A stretch of 11,863 nt of DNA from the NCBI GenBank assembly GCA_946480605.1, contig CAMLKW010000135.1, forward strand, positions 1-11,863, in the 5' to 3' direction. Shown in pieces: positions 1 through 5,935 of this stretch. The notes beneath the pieces are model-generated. The model was not told where the DNA came from and did no database searches. It saw nothing but the letters and a program-made list of their open reading frames with translations. This DNA comes from an uncultured Roseateles sp. (GTDB lineage: Bacteria; Pseudomonadota; Gammaproteobacteria; Burkholderiales; Burkholderiaceae). Position numbers and translations under genes: made by a program. How positions within the stretch are numbered: position 1 is the stretch's first letter; each line of letters opens with the position of its first letter.

Positions 1-1022
1 GCGAGGACAACCGCAACGTCGCGCGCATGGCCGCGCTGCTGGCCGGCCTGCCGATCGACGTGCCGGGCAGCACCGTGAACCGCCTGTGCGGTTCGGGCCT
101 GGATGCGGTGGGTACGGCGGCCCGCGCCATCCGGGCCGGTGAGGCCGGCCTGATGATCGCCGGCGGTGTGGAGAGCATGAGCCGTGCGCCGTTCGTGATG
201 CCGAAAGCCGAATCGGCCTTCAGCCGCACGAATGCGGTCTACGACACGACCATAGGCTGGCGCTTCGTCAACAAGCTGATGAAGGCGCAGTACGGCGTGG
301 ACGCCATGCCCGAGACGGCCGAGAACGTCGCGCGTGATTTCGGTATCGAGCGCGAGGCCCAGGACCGCATGGCGCTGGCGTCGCAGCGCAAGGCCATCGC
401 CGCGCAGCAGCGCGGCTTCTTCGAGCGCGAGATCGTGCCCGTGGAGGTGCCGCAGAAGAAGGGCGAGCCGTTGCGCGTCGAGCTGGACGAACACCCGCGC
501 GCGACCAGCCTGGAGGCGCTGGCCAAGCTCAAGGGCGTCGTGACGCCCGAGGGCACGGTGACGGCCGGCAATGCCAGCGGCGTCAACGACGGCGCCTGTG
601 CGCTGCTGCTGGCCAGCGAGGCTTCAGCCCAGCGCCATGGCCTGACGCCGCGCGCCCGTGTCGTCGGCATGGCCACGGCCGGCGTGGCGCCGCGCATCAT
701 GGGCATCGGCCCCGCGCCGGCCACGCGCAAGGTGCTGGCGCTGACCGGCCTGAGCTTGGCGCAGATGGATGTCATCGAGCTGAACGAGGCCTTCGCCGCG
801 CAGGGCCTGGCCGTGTTGCGCGACCTGGGCCTGGCGGACGACGACGCCCGCGTGAATCCGAATGGCGGCGCCATCGCGCTGGGCCACCCGCTGGGCGCCA
901 GCGGCGCGCGGCTCGTGACGACGGCCATCAACCAGCTGGAAGTCAGCGGTGGCCGCTATGCGCTGTGCACCATGTGCATAGGCGTGGGGCAGGGGATCGC
1001 GCTCATCATCGAGCGCGTCTGA
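1..1022 (+). CDS. pcaF: 3-oxoadipyl-CoA thiolase, 5'-truncated by the window start
   Basis: This enzyme cleaves 3-oxoadipyl-CoA with CoA into succinyl-CoA and acetyl-CoA, the last step of the beta-ketoadipate (or phenylacetate) route in the cytoplasm. The reading frame is already open at base 3 (E-D-N-R-N-V-A-R before the first Met at 27), so the true start lies outside; 339 residues are visible, and about 60 are missing if the usual length near 400 applies. Visible thiolase landmarks are the acyl-accepting Cys in NRLCGSGLDAVG (visible residue 29), GGVESMSRAPFVM, the active-site His in GGAIALGHPLGASG (residue 295) and the base Cys in CTMCIGVGQG (residue 325). The block GWRFVNKLM...YGVDAMPETAENVA is typical of PcaF/PaaJ rather than biosynthetic acetoacetyl-CoA thiolases. 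PcaF and PaaJ cannot be separated without the upstream operon. The TGA at 1020-1022 abuts the stop of the convergent flavoenzyme gene. Confidence 0.88.
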   Translation, partial: EDNRNVARMAALLAGLPIDVPGSTVNRLCGSGLDAVGTAARAIRAGEAGLMIAGGVESMSRAPFVMPKAESAFSRTNAVYDTTIGWRFVNKLMKAQYGVDAMPETAENVARDFGIEREAQDRMALASQRKAIAAQQRGFFEREIVPVEVPQKKGEPLRVELDEHPRATSLEALAKLKGVVTPEGTVTAGNASGVNDGACALLLASEASAQRHGLTPRARVVGMATAGVAPRIMGIGPAPATRKVLALTGLSLAQMDVIELNEAFAAQGLAVLRDLGLADDDARVNPNGGAIALGHPLGASGARLVTTAINQLEVSGGRYALCTMCIGVGQGIALIIERV

Positions 1023-2234
1023 TCATTTCTCGAAGAACAGGCGGCTGATGCCCTTGAAGCTGACGAGATTGCCCGGGTTGCTGGTCTCGTTGAGCACGCC
1101 GCTCATGCGCTTCAGCAGCCGCGGGCTTTTCTTGGCGCGCCAGATCAGCAGGTCGGCCAGCCACGGGTGGGCGTTGACGCGGTTGGCACGCTCGTAGAGG
1201 TCGAACTTGGGCTTCAGCGCGGTCAGGCCGGCCTCGTAGGAAGCACGTGCTGCAGCGTCGTCCACGTGGGCCAGGATGGCGTCGGCGGCCAGCATGCCGG
1301 TCTCCATCGCCTTGCCTATGCCCTCGCCGGTGAACGAGTAGGTGGAGCCCGCCGCCTCGCCGGTGACCAGCAGGCCAGGGCGCGACCATTTCGCGCCCGT
1401 CAGCGTGCAGCGCAGCGGCGCGCCCTTGAGCTCGCCCACCAGTTCGCCCACGCGCATCAGCTCGGCCGCGGGCGGGTACTTGGCGACGAAGGCATCGAAG
1501 ATGGCGCGCAGGTTGACGTCCTTCTTCTGGCCCTTGCCGTTCATGTCCTTGTGGGAATCGGTCACGCCCACGCCGATGTTGAAGTGACCGTCCGGCGCCG
1601 GAAAGATCCAGCCGTAACCCGGCCGCACGGCCTTGTCCCAGACGACTTCCAGCGCCTTGATCTTGCCGACCATCTGCGGCGCCTTCACGTAGCCGCGCAG
1701 CGCCACGCCGCTGGGCGTGTGGCGCTCGCACATGCCGGCGGCCGTGAGCGCCTTGGGCACCGCGCCGGTGGCCAGCACGACCCAGCGTGCCTGCACCTCG
1801 ACGAACTCGTCGCCGCGCCTGAGCCGCGCGCCGGTCACGCGGCCATCCTGTTCCAGCGGCGCCTCGAAGCGTGCCTGCTCGAAGCGCGCGCCGGCGTCCT
1901 GCGCGGCCTGCAGCAGCAGCGCGTCCAGTTCCTTGCGCGGCAGCACGGCCAGCGAGCCCGGCACGTCCACCCGCCCGCCGCGCGGGCCTATGCAGCCCAC
2001 ATGGGCCACGGGCTCGGCGCGGCGCATCACGTCGTCCAGCAGGCCCAGCCGCGCCAGCGCCTGGTGCGCATCAGGGATGAGGCCGTCGCCGCAGGTCTTG
2101 TCGCGGCCGTGGGGATGCTGGTCGACCAGCAGCACGGCGACGCCGGCCTGGGCCAGCACGCGGGCACAGGCGCTGCCGGCGGGGCCGGCGCCGACGACCA
2201 GCACGTCGGTGCGCAGGGGAAGGGAATCAGTCAT
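1023..2234 (-). CDS. FAD-dependent oxidoreductase, geranylgeranyl-reductase family
   Basis: A 403-aa cytosolic or membrane-peripheral flavoprotein. An N-terminal Rossmann dinucleotide-binding motif (GAGPAG, residues 15-20) is followed by VDQ at the end of strand beta-2, then KTCGDGLIP (46-54), a motif of the geranylgeranyl-reductase group. VVLATGA (152-158), GYGWIFPAPDGHFNIGVG (206-223) and the second FAD motif with TGEGIGKAMETG (302-313) complete the family pattern. Members reduce isoprenoid chains or act on other hydrophobic substrates; the substrate here is unknown. In the FAD motif the usual Gly-Asp is Gly-Glu (GEAAGS, 292-297). The ATG at 2234 is the first ATG in frame and puts the Rossmann strand at about residue 9. 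An in-frame GTG at 2300 would add 22 unconvincing residues encoded inside a terminator stem. No Shine-Dalgarno sequence is visible: the 24 bases before the ATG are pyrimidine-rich. The gene lies just downstream of the receptor terminator on the same strand. Confidence 0.82.
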   Translation of the reverse strand: MTDSLPLRTDVLVVGAGPAGSACARVLAQAGVAVLLVDQHPHGRDKTCGDGLIPDAHQALARLGLLDDVMRRAEPVAHVGCIGPRGGRVDVPGSLAVLPRKELDALLLQAAQDAGARFEQARFEAPLEQDGRVTGARLRRGDEFVEVQARWVVLATGAVPKALTAAGMCERHTPSGVALRGYVKAPQMVGKIKALEVVWDKAVRPGYGWIFPAPDGHFNIGVGVTDSHKDMNGKGQKKDVNLRAIFDAFVAKYPPAAELMRVGELVGELKGAPLRCTLTGAKWSRPGLLVTGEAAGSTYSFTGEGIGKAMETGMLAADAILAHVDDAAARASYEAGLTALKPKFDLYERANRVNAHPWLADLLIWRAKKSPRLLKRMSGVLNETSNPGNLVSFKGISRLFFEK

Positions 2235-2257
2235 GGAGCAGGGCAGAACAGGAGACC

Positions 2258-2288
2258 AAAAAAAAGCACATCGAGCCGATGTGCTTTT
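2258..2288 (-). terminator. Rho-independent terminator of the minus-strand TonB receptor gene
   Basis: A perfect 12-bp stem: plus-strand AAAAGCACATCG (2262-2273) pairs with CGATGTGCTTTT (2277-2288) around a 3-nt loop. Read on the minus strand, the stem runs into eight consecutive T (plus-strand A at 2258-2265), the classic intrinsic terminator form. It lies about 45 nt after the receptor stop at 2333 and only 24 nt before the flavoenzyme ATG. It should separate the two co-directional genes unless there is read-through. In the plus direction the same stem ends in four T, but no plus-strand gene ends here. Confidence 0.88.
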
Positions 2289-2296
2289 CGGGGAAG

Positions 2297-2319
2297 GCAC
2301 CCGCCGGGAGGGCGGGTGC
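2297..2319 (-). repeat. GC-rich inverted repeat (hairpin) just after the receptor stop codon
   Basis: GCACCCGCC (2297-2305) and GGCGGGTGC (2311-2319) form a perfect 9-bp stem with a 5-nt loop, starting 13 nt after the receptor stop codon at 2333-2335. On the minus strand it is followed by CTTCCCC and not a T run, so it is not a complete intrinsic terminator alone. It precedes the U8 terminator at 2258-2288 in the same transcript and may stabilise the 3' end or help pausing; that role is inferred. Confidence 0.7.
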
Positions 2320-2332
2320 TTCTTGGTCAGGC

Positions 2333-5272
2333 TTACAGGCTGTAGCGCAGACCGACGTAGTAGCGACGGCCGATCGCATCGTAGACGCTGGCGTTGGTTT
2401 CCGCGCCGGTCGTGTTGCCCGGCAGGCCCGAGATGATCGGGGGCGCCTTGGTGGCCGTGGCGTTGTCGATGCCGAAGTAGATCTCGCTCTTGCCCAGCTT
2501 GTAGTTGGCCTGCAGGTCCAGGTAGGCGCGCGCCTTGATCTTGCCGTCCATCTTGTTCGTGCTGCCGAAGTTGTCGCGCATGAACACGTCGTCCAGGTAG
2601 GACTGGCCGAAGTACGTGGTCGTGGCGGCGACGCCCAGGTTGCCGATGTTGTAGCCCAGGTTCAGCACCCAGCGGTTGCGCGCGTTGCCGACTTCACCTT
2701 GCGAGTAGTCCTTGTCAGCCTGCGGGGTGGGCTGGTTGTAGGACTTCATGATGTAGGTGTAGGCGATGCGCGAGTTGAACACGCCGCCGAACAGCTTGGT
2801 GCGGTGGCTGGCGGTCAGGTCCACGCCCTCGACGAAGTCGCCGCCGGTGTTGGCTGCGGTCTCGTCGATGAACTCCAGCGAGCCGGCGCTGTTGGGGCCG
2901 ACGTCGGCCGCGCGGCGGGTGATGAAGTTGCAGAACGTGGTGTTGCCGCCGCCGTAGCACTGGTTCAGCGCGTACTGGCGTCCCGGGGTGTTGATGGCGT
3001 CCTTGATCTTGATCTTGTAGTAGTCGGCCGTGAACGTGAAGTCCTTCAGCAGGTCGAAGCCCTTGGGCGTGACGACGATGCCGATGGTCGTGGACTTGCC
3101 CTTCTCGGCGCCCAGGTTGGGGTTGCCGCTGTCGAAGCCGCTGACGCCCTGCAGGTCGGCCTGGGTCAGCGTGAACTTGCCGCCGTTGGCGTTCATGTTG
3201 GCCACGACGCCGGGGTTGGTGCGGCAGGCCACGGACACGGCATCGGTGCCGGTCAGCGTCTTGCCGTCGCAAGGATCGGACAGGCCGGTCGGGAAGGTCT
3301 GCGACGGAGCCTGGTACAGCTCGGCAATGTTGGGCGCGCGGGTCGACACCGAGTAGTTGGCGCGGACGCGGAACGTCGAGTTGATGCCCCAGTCCAGGCC
3401 GCTGTTCCAGCTGGTGGTGTCGCCGACCGTGGAGTACTTGCCCTGGCGGACCGCCAGTTGAGCGTCCAGCGTCTTGATCAGCGGCAGGTTCTTCAGCAGC
3501 GGTGCGCGCACTTCGGCGAAGGCTTCCTTCACGTCGAAGCTGCCGGCCGTGTTGGGCAGCGCGTTGCCGGCGTTCAGGCCGGTCTGCGTCAGCGCGTCGA
3601 ACTCCATGCTCGACGTTTCCTTGCGGTACTCGGCACCGAAGGCCACGCCCACCGGGCCGGCCGGCAGCGAGAACGGCTCGCCGCTGACCGAGGCGCCCAC
3701 CAGCGTCTGCGTGATGCGGGTGTTCAGCGACGACGGCGCGTGGATGTAGCGGGCGGCTTCGGGGCTCAGCGTGTTGGCGCCGAAGATGTTGGCGGCCACG
3801 CAGCCCTGGTCGCGCGCGATGGCGTCCTTGCAGATGGCTTCCGTGCGGTTGCCGTTGCCGTTCACGTCGTTGACGTCGGCCACGGCGCTCAGCGCGTTCA
3901 TGAAGTTCATGACGTTGACCTGGCCGGTGCCGGTCTGGCCTTCCTTCGTGAACGAGTGGGCCGCGTAGGCGTCGTAGGACCAGGTCTTGCTGATCTCGCC
4001 CTTCACGCCGGTCAGCAGGCGGAAGGTGTCGCGCTGGGCCTTGCTGCCACGGTTCTCGATGTCCGACATGCGGCGCGTGAAGTTGTAGTCCTTCAGGCCG
4101 TCGCCGTCACGGTCGATCGCGTTGTTGTAGATGGTGTCGGGCACCAGCGGGTTGCGCATCTTGACGCCGTTGACCATGAACTCGGCCGGGATCAGGCCGC
4201 CCAGGTCGGTGGAATCCAGGGGATAGGGCTCCAGCTGGGTCTTGGTCTTGGTGGCGGCGTAGTTGGCCTCGAAGAAGACCGTGTGCGCGTCGTTCAGGTT
4301 GAACTCGCCCTTGCTGGCCAGCATCAGGCGGTCGGTCGGGATGGCGATGGTGCGGATGGCCGAGCGGTTGTAGCCGGTGGCGCCCACGCCGTCACCGGCC
4401 GGGCCATTGGTCGAGAAGGGGATCTGCTGACCGGCGGCGTTGTAGGTGAAGTTGCGGGTCGCGGTGCCGTCGTTGTAGAAGAAGCGGCCCTGGGGGGCGA
4501 AGCTGGAGTAGAACGGGCGCTGGATCTTGAAGATGTCAGCCACTTCGCCGGTCACGAACGCGCCGAGCGAGGCCTGGTCGACGGCCGCAAAGTCGCGGTC
4601 GGCCGAGTACACGGCGCCCTGCTGGCTGGCCGACAGGTTGACCATCAGGTTGCCCTGGCCGTCGGAACCGTTCATGCCGAAGGTCACGCTGACCTTCTTC
4701 TTCTTGTCGTCGCCTTCTTCGCTGACGCCGACCTGGGCGTCCATGCGCAGGCCCTGGAAGTTGCGCTTCAGGATGACGTTGACCACGCCGGCCACGGCGT
4801 CGGAGCCGTAGGTGGACGAGGCGCCACCGGTCATGACCTCGACGCGCTCGATGAAGTCGGCGGGGATGGTGTTGAAGTCAACCGCGGTGTCGCCGGGAAC
4901 GCCGGACACGTAGCGGCGGCCGTTCACCAGCACCAGGGTGCGGTTCGAGCCCAGGTTGCGCAGGTCCACGGTGGACACGCCGGCGCTGGACGTCGAGAAG
5001 TTGGAATTGGTGCGGCTGATGGCCGGCGTGCCGAACACGGGGCTCTTGAGCAGCAGTTCCTGCAGGTTGGCCACGCCGGAGGCGGCGATGTCGGCGGCGC
5101 TCAGCACCTGGATGGGTGCGGCCGATTCGGCGTTGAGCGACAGGATGCGGCTGCCGGTGACTTCGACGCGCTCGAGTTGCTGGGCATTGCCTTGCGCTTG
5201 GGCAAAGGCGGAGGAGGCGATCAGTCCCAGGGCAGCGGCTGCGGCCGTAGAGAGCAGGGTTCGTTTGTGCAT
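2333..5272 (-). CDS. TonB-dependent outer-membrane receptor (paralogue 1)
   Basis: A 979-aa outer-membrane active transporter driven by the TonB-ExbB-ExbD system. Residues 1-24 form a signal peptide (MHKR, an Ala/Leu core, then SAFA before Q25). LERVEVTGSRI (33-43) is the N-terminal motif typical of this receptor group. The plug spans about 50-170, with LVLVNGRR (113-120) and the very conserved TGGASSTYGSDAVAGVVN (148-165). The rest is a beta-barrel with TRAPNIAELY (644-653), GNPNLGAEK (716-724) and a C-terminal GRRYYVGLRYSL. There is no STN signalling domain, so it is a transporter and not a transducer. Six cysteines fall in three close pairs (481/491, 668/683, 772/781), matching pairs in the divergent paralogue at 5936-8860. 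Two Asp/Asn-Gly loops (387-395 and 469-478) resemble calcium-binding loops. The last residue is Leu and not the usual Phe. Start chosen for TTGGAG 5 nt upstream and the signal peptide. The substrate is unknown. Confidence 0.93.
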   Translation of the reverse strand: MHKRTLLSTAAAAALGLIASSAFAQAQGNAQQLERVEVTGSRILSLNAESAAPIQVLSAADIAASGVANLQELLLKSPVFGTPAISRTNSNFSTSSAGVSTVDLRNLGSNRTLVLVNGRRYVSGVPGDTAVDFNTIPADFIERVEVMTGGASSTYGSDAVAGVVNVILKRNFQGLRMDAQVGVSEEGDDKKKKVSVTFGMNGSDGQGNLMVNLSASQQGAVYSADRDFAAVDQASLGAFVTGEVADIFKIQRPFYSSFAPQGRFFYNDGTATRNFTYNAAGQQIPFSTNGPAGDGVGATGYNRSAIRTIAIPTDRLMLASKGEFNLNDAHTVFFEANYAATKTKTQLEPYPLDSTDLGGLIPAEFMVNGVKMRNPLVPDTIYNNAIDRDGDGLKDYNFTRRMSDIENRGSKAQRDTFRLLTGVKGEISKTWSYDAYAAHSFTKEGQTGTGQVNVMNFMNALSAVADVNDVNGNGNRTEAICKDAIARDQGCVAANIFGANTLSPEAARYIHAPSSLNTRITQTLVGASVSGEPFSLPAGPVGVAFGAEYRKETSSMEFDALTQTGLNAGNALPNTAGSFDVKEAFAEVRAPLLKNLPLIKTLDAQLAVRQGKYSTVGDTTSWNSGLDWGINSTFRVRANYSVSTRAPNIAELYQAPSQTFPTGLSDPCDGKTLTGTDAVSVACRTNPGVVANMNANGGKFTLTQADLQGVSGFDSGNPNLGAEKGKSTTIGIVVTPKGFDLLKDFTFTADYYKIKIKDAINTPGRQYALNQCYGGGNTTFCNFITRRAADVGPNSAGSLEFIDETAANTGGDFVEGVDLTASHRTKLFGGVFNSRIAYTYIMKSYNQPTPQADKDYSQGEVGNARNRWVLNLGYNIGNLGVAATTTYFGQSYLDDVFMRDNFGSTNKMDGKIKARAYLDLQANYKLGKSEIYFGIDNATATKAPPIISGLPGNTTGAETNASVYDAIGRRYYVGLRYSL

Positions 5273-5277
5273 GAGAA

Positions 5278-5283
5278 CTCCAA
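5278..5283 (-). promoter_or_regulatory. Ribosome binding site of the minus-strand receptor
   Basis: The minus strand reads TTGGAG followed by TTCTC and the ATG at 5272, a Shine-Dalgarno match with 5-nt spacing. It supports the annotated start and the signal peptide that begins there. Confidence 0.75.
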
Positions 5284-5285
5284 GT

Positions 5286-5299
5286 TGACCGATAGGTCA
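5286..5299. repeat. Inverted repeat TGACC-N4-GGTCA in the minus-strand receptor leader
   Basis: TGACC (5286-5290), GATA, GGTCA (5295-5299) is a perfect dyad 14 nt upstream of the minus-strand receptor ATG, next to its ribosome binding site. A further GGTCA lies at 5321-5325. It could be an operator or a small leader hairpin; no known regulator is assigned. Confidence 0.45.
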
Positions 5300-5391
5300 T
5301 GAACAGCGTGAGCCGCCAAAGGTCAGGCGCCTACACGTTTTCCCGATAAGGGAGCCGGCCGGCATTGTCTGGACGGGGCGCACGCCAAGGC

Positions 5392-5409
5392 AGTCAGGGA
5401 AAGTCAGGG
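5392..5409. repeat. Two AGTCAGGG direct repeats, exactly 10 bp apart
   Basis: AGTCAGGG occurs at 5392-5399 and again at 5402-5409, one helical turn apart, about 120 bp upstream of the minus-strand receptor start. The reverse-complement variant CCCTGACC occurs at 5465-5472. This geometry is common for tandem activator sites; the role is inferred. Confidence 0.45.
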
Positions 5410-5433
5410 GACCGACCCCTAGCGGCCGGCGCC

Positions 5434-5451
5434 GCCGCCGGAATCGGCGGC
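5434..5451. repeat. GC-rich hairpin in the divergent intergenic region
   Basis: GCCGCCG (5434-5440) and CGGCGGC (5445-5451) form a 7-bp perfect stem with a GAAT loop. A smaller dyad, AGGGG-N5-CCCCT, sits at 5406-5420. Neither is followed by a T run, so they are not intrinsic terminators. Confidence 0.4.
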
Positions 5452-5467
5452 CATGCTTTCGGCACCC

Positions 5468-5479
5468 TGACCTAAGTCA
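5468..5479. repeat. Inverted repeat TGAC-CTAA-GTCA
   Basis: A perfect 4-bp dyad (5468-5471 and 5476-5479) with a 4-nt spacer, the same half-site and spacer length as the dyad at 5286-5299 and overlapping the CCCTGACC copy. It may belong to the same set of protein-binding sites as the AGTCAGGG repeats. Confidence 0.35.
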
Positions 5480-5572
5480 CTGATACGCCGGAGTTTTTTA
5501 CTGGACGGTAAGCGCAGGCCGGCGCCACGCAAAGATTTGTCGGCCCGCCCCAACCCCCATTGGGATGTGACA

Positions 5573-5628
5573 GGAAAGAGACAGCTTTCCCGACCTTTTT
5601 GCAGCGGAAAGCCCAAAGCCGCGCTTTC
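5573..5628 (+). repeat. Alternating GGAAAG / CTTTCC blocks able to form competing hairpins
   Basis: Four complementary blocks occur in order: GGAAAG (5573-5578), CTTTCC (5585-5590), GGAAAG (5606-5611) and GCTTTC (5623-5628). Block 1 can pair with 2, block 2 with 3, and block 3 (as GAAAGC, 5607-5612) with 4, so the pairings exclude one another. A T5 run lies at 5596-5600 just after the first hairpin. The arrangement resembles an attenuator in the leader of the plus-strand receptor, but transcription across it is not shown and the stems are only 6 bp. Confidence 0.3.
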
Positions 5629-5844
5629 ACCCCCCGAGACGCCCCCGGGGCGAGCGCCCAAAGACCCCAGAACGGCGTGCCCTATGCAGCCGGTGCCGGG
5701 CCGTTTGTGGCGATGTGACAACGCCTGGGTGGTGGAGCCCTGGTGTAACCCCTGGGTTTTGTTTTCTGAACCCTGTCTTTTGACACTTGAAACGGCTCTA
5801 TTGGGGGCATCCCGGGGCGGGCTTGAATTGGCGCGTCGCCAGAC

Positions 5845-5881
5845 TTCGCCGGCGAAAGAGCGTCCGCCGCGAGGGGGACGC
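5845..5881 (+). repeat. Palindrome and hairpin close to the plus-strand receptor start
   Basis: TTCGCCGGCGAA (5845-5856) is a perfect 12-bp palindrome. It is followed by GCGTCC (5860-5865) pairing with GGACGC (5876-5881) across a 10-nt loop. They end about 40 nt before the AAAGGAG ribosome binding site and do not pair with it. They may be a leader structure or an operator; nothing more can be said. Confidence 0.35.
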
Positions 5882-5922
5882 ATTTCCATATCCCCTACCA
5901 ACCACCCCTTGAACGTCCCCAC

Positions 5923-5929
5923 AAAGGAG
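5923..5929 (+). promoter_or_regulatory. Ribosome binding site of the plus-strand receptor
   Basis: AAAGGAG lies 6 nt before the ATG at 5936, a strong Shine-Dalgarno match. It fixes the start at 5936 although the same frame stays open upstream to 5537: the signal peptide begins at 5936 and the upstream extension has no protein-like features. Confidence 0.88.
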
Positions 5930-5935
5930 CAGTAC

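Larger units (their letters stand above)
5273..5935. promoter_or_regulatory. 663-bp divergent intergenic region between the two receptor genes
   Basis: No convincing protein-coding gene is seen here. Open frames cross it on both strands, but their translations lack any domain, signal or recognisable family and simply reflect high GC. It must hold the promoters of both receptors, and it contains A/T runs (for example T6 at 5494-5499) unlike the flanking genes. It carries several short direct and inverted repeats, listed separately. A perfect TTGACA lies at 5780-5785, but no acceptable -10 hexamer follows at 16-19 nt, so promoter positions are left open. No Fur-box-like sequence was recognised by eye. 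Confidence 0.6.

Noticed and set aside
2235..2300. GTG at 2300 as the start of the flavoenzyme
   Set aside because: It lies next to and reads through the terminator stem, has no ribosome binding site, and adds 22 residues before a Rossmann fold that already starts normally from the ATG at 2234.
2279..5302. A 1007-codon open frame on the plus strand, antisense to the whole first receptor gene
   Set aside because: Its translation is dominated by Val, Ala, Gly, Arg and His with no domain or signal. It is the mirror of a GC-rich coding frame; the minus-strand receptor is unmistakable.
5724..5757. Three CCTGG(G)T-like direct repeats in the intergenic region
   Set aside because: Spacing is irregular (15 then 12 bp) and the units are short and GC-rich, so chance is a fair explanation.
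5780..5785. Perfect TTGACA hexamer as a -35 element for the second receptor
   Set aside because: No acceptable -10 hexamer at 16-19 nt; the region there is a G run. The nearest AT-rich hexamer is only 13 nt away.
5537..5935. Upstream in-frame extension of the plus-strand receptor (start at 5537)
   Set aside because: The strong AAAGGAG and the signal peptide place the start at 5936; the 133 extra residues resemble no protein and would bury the signal peptide.
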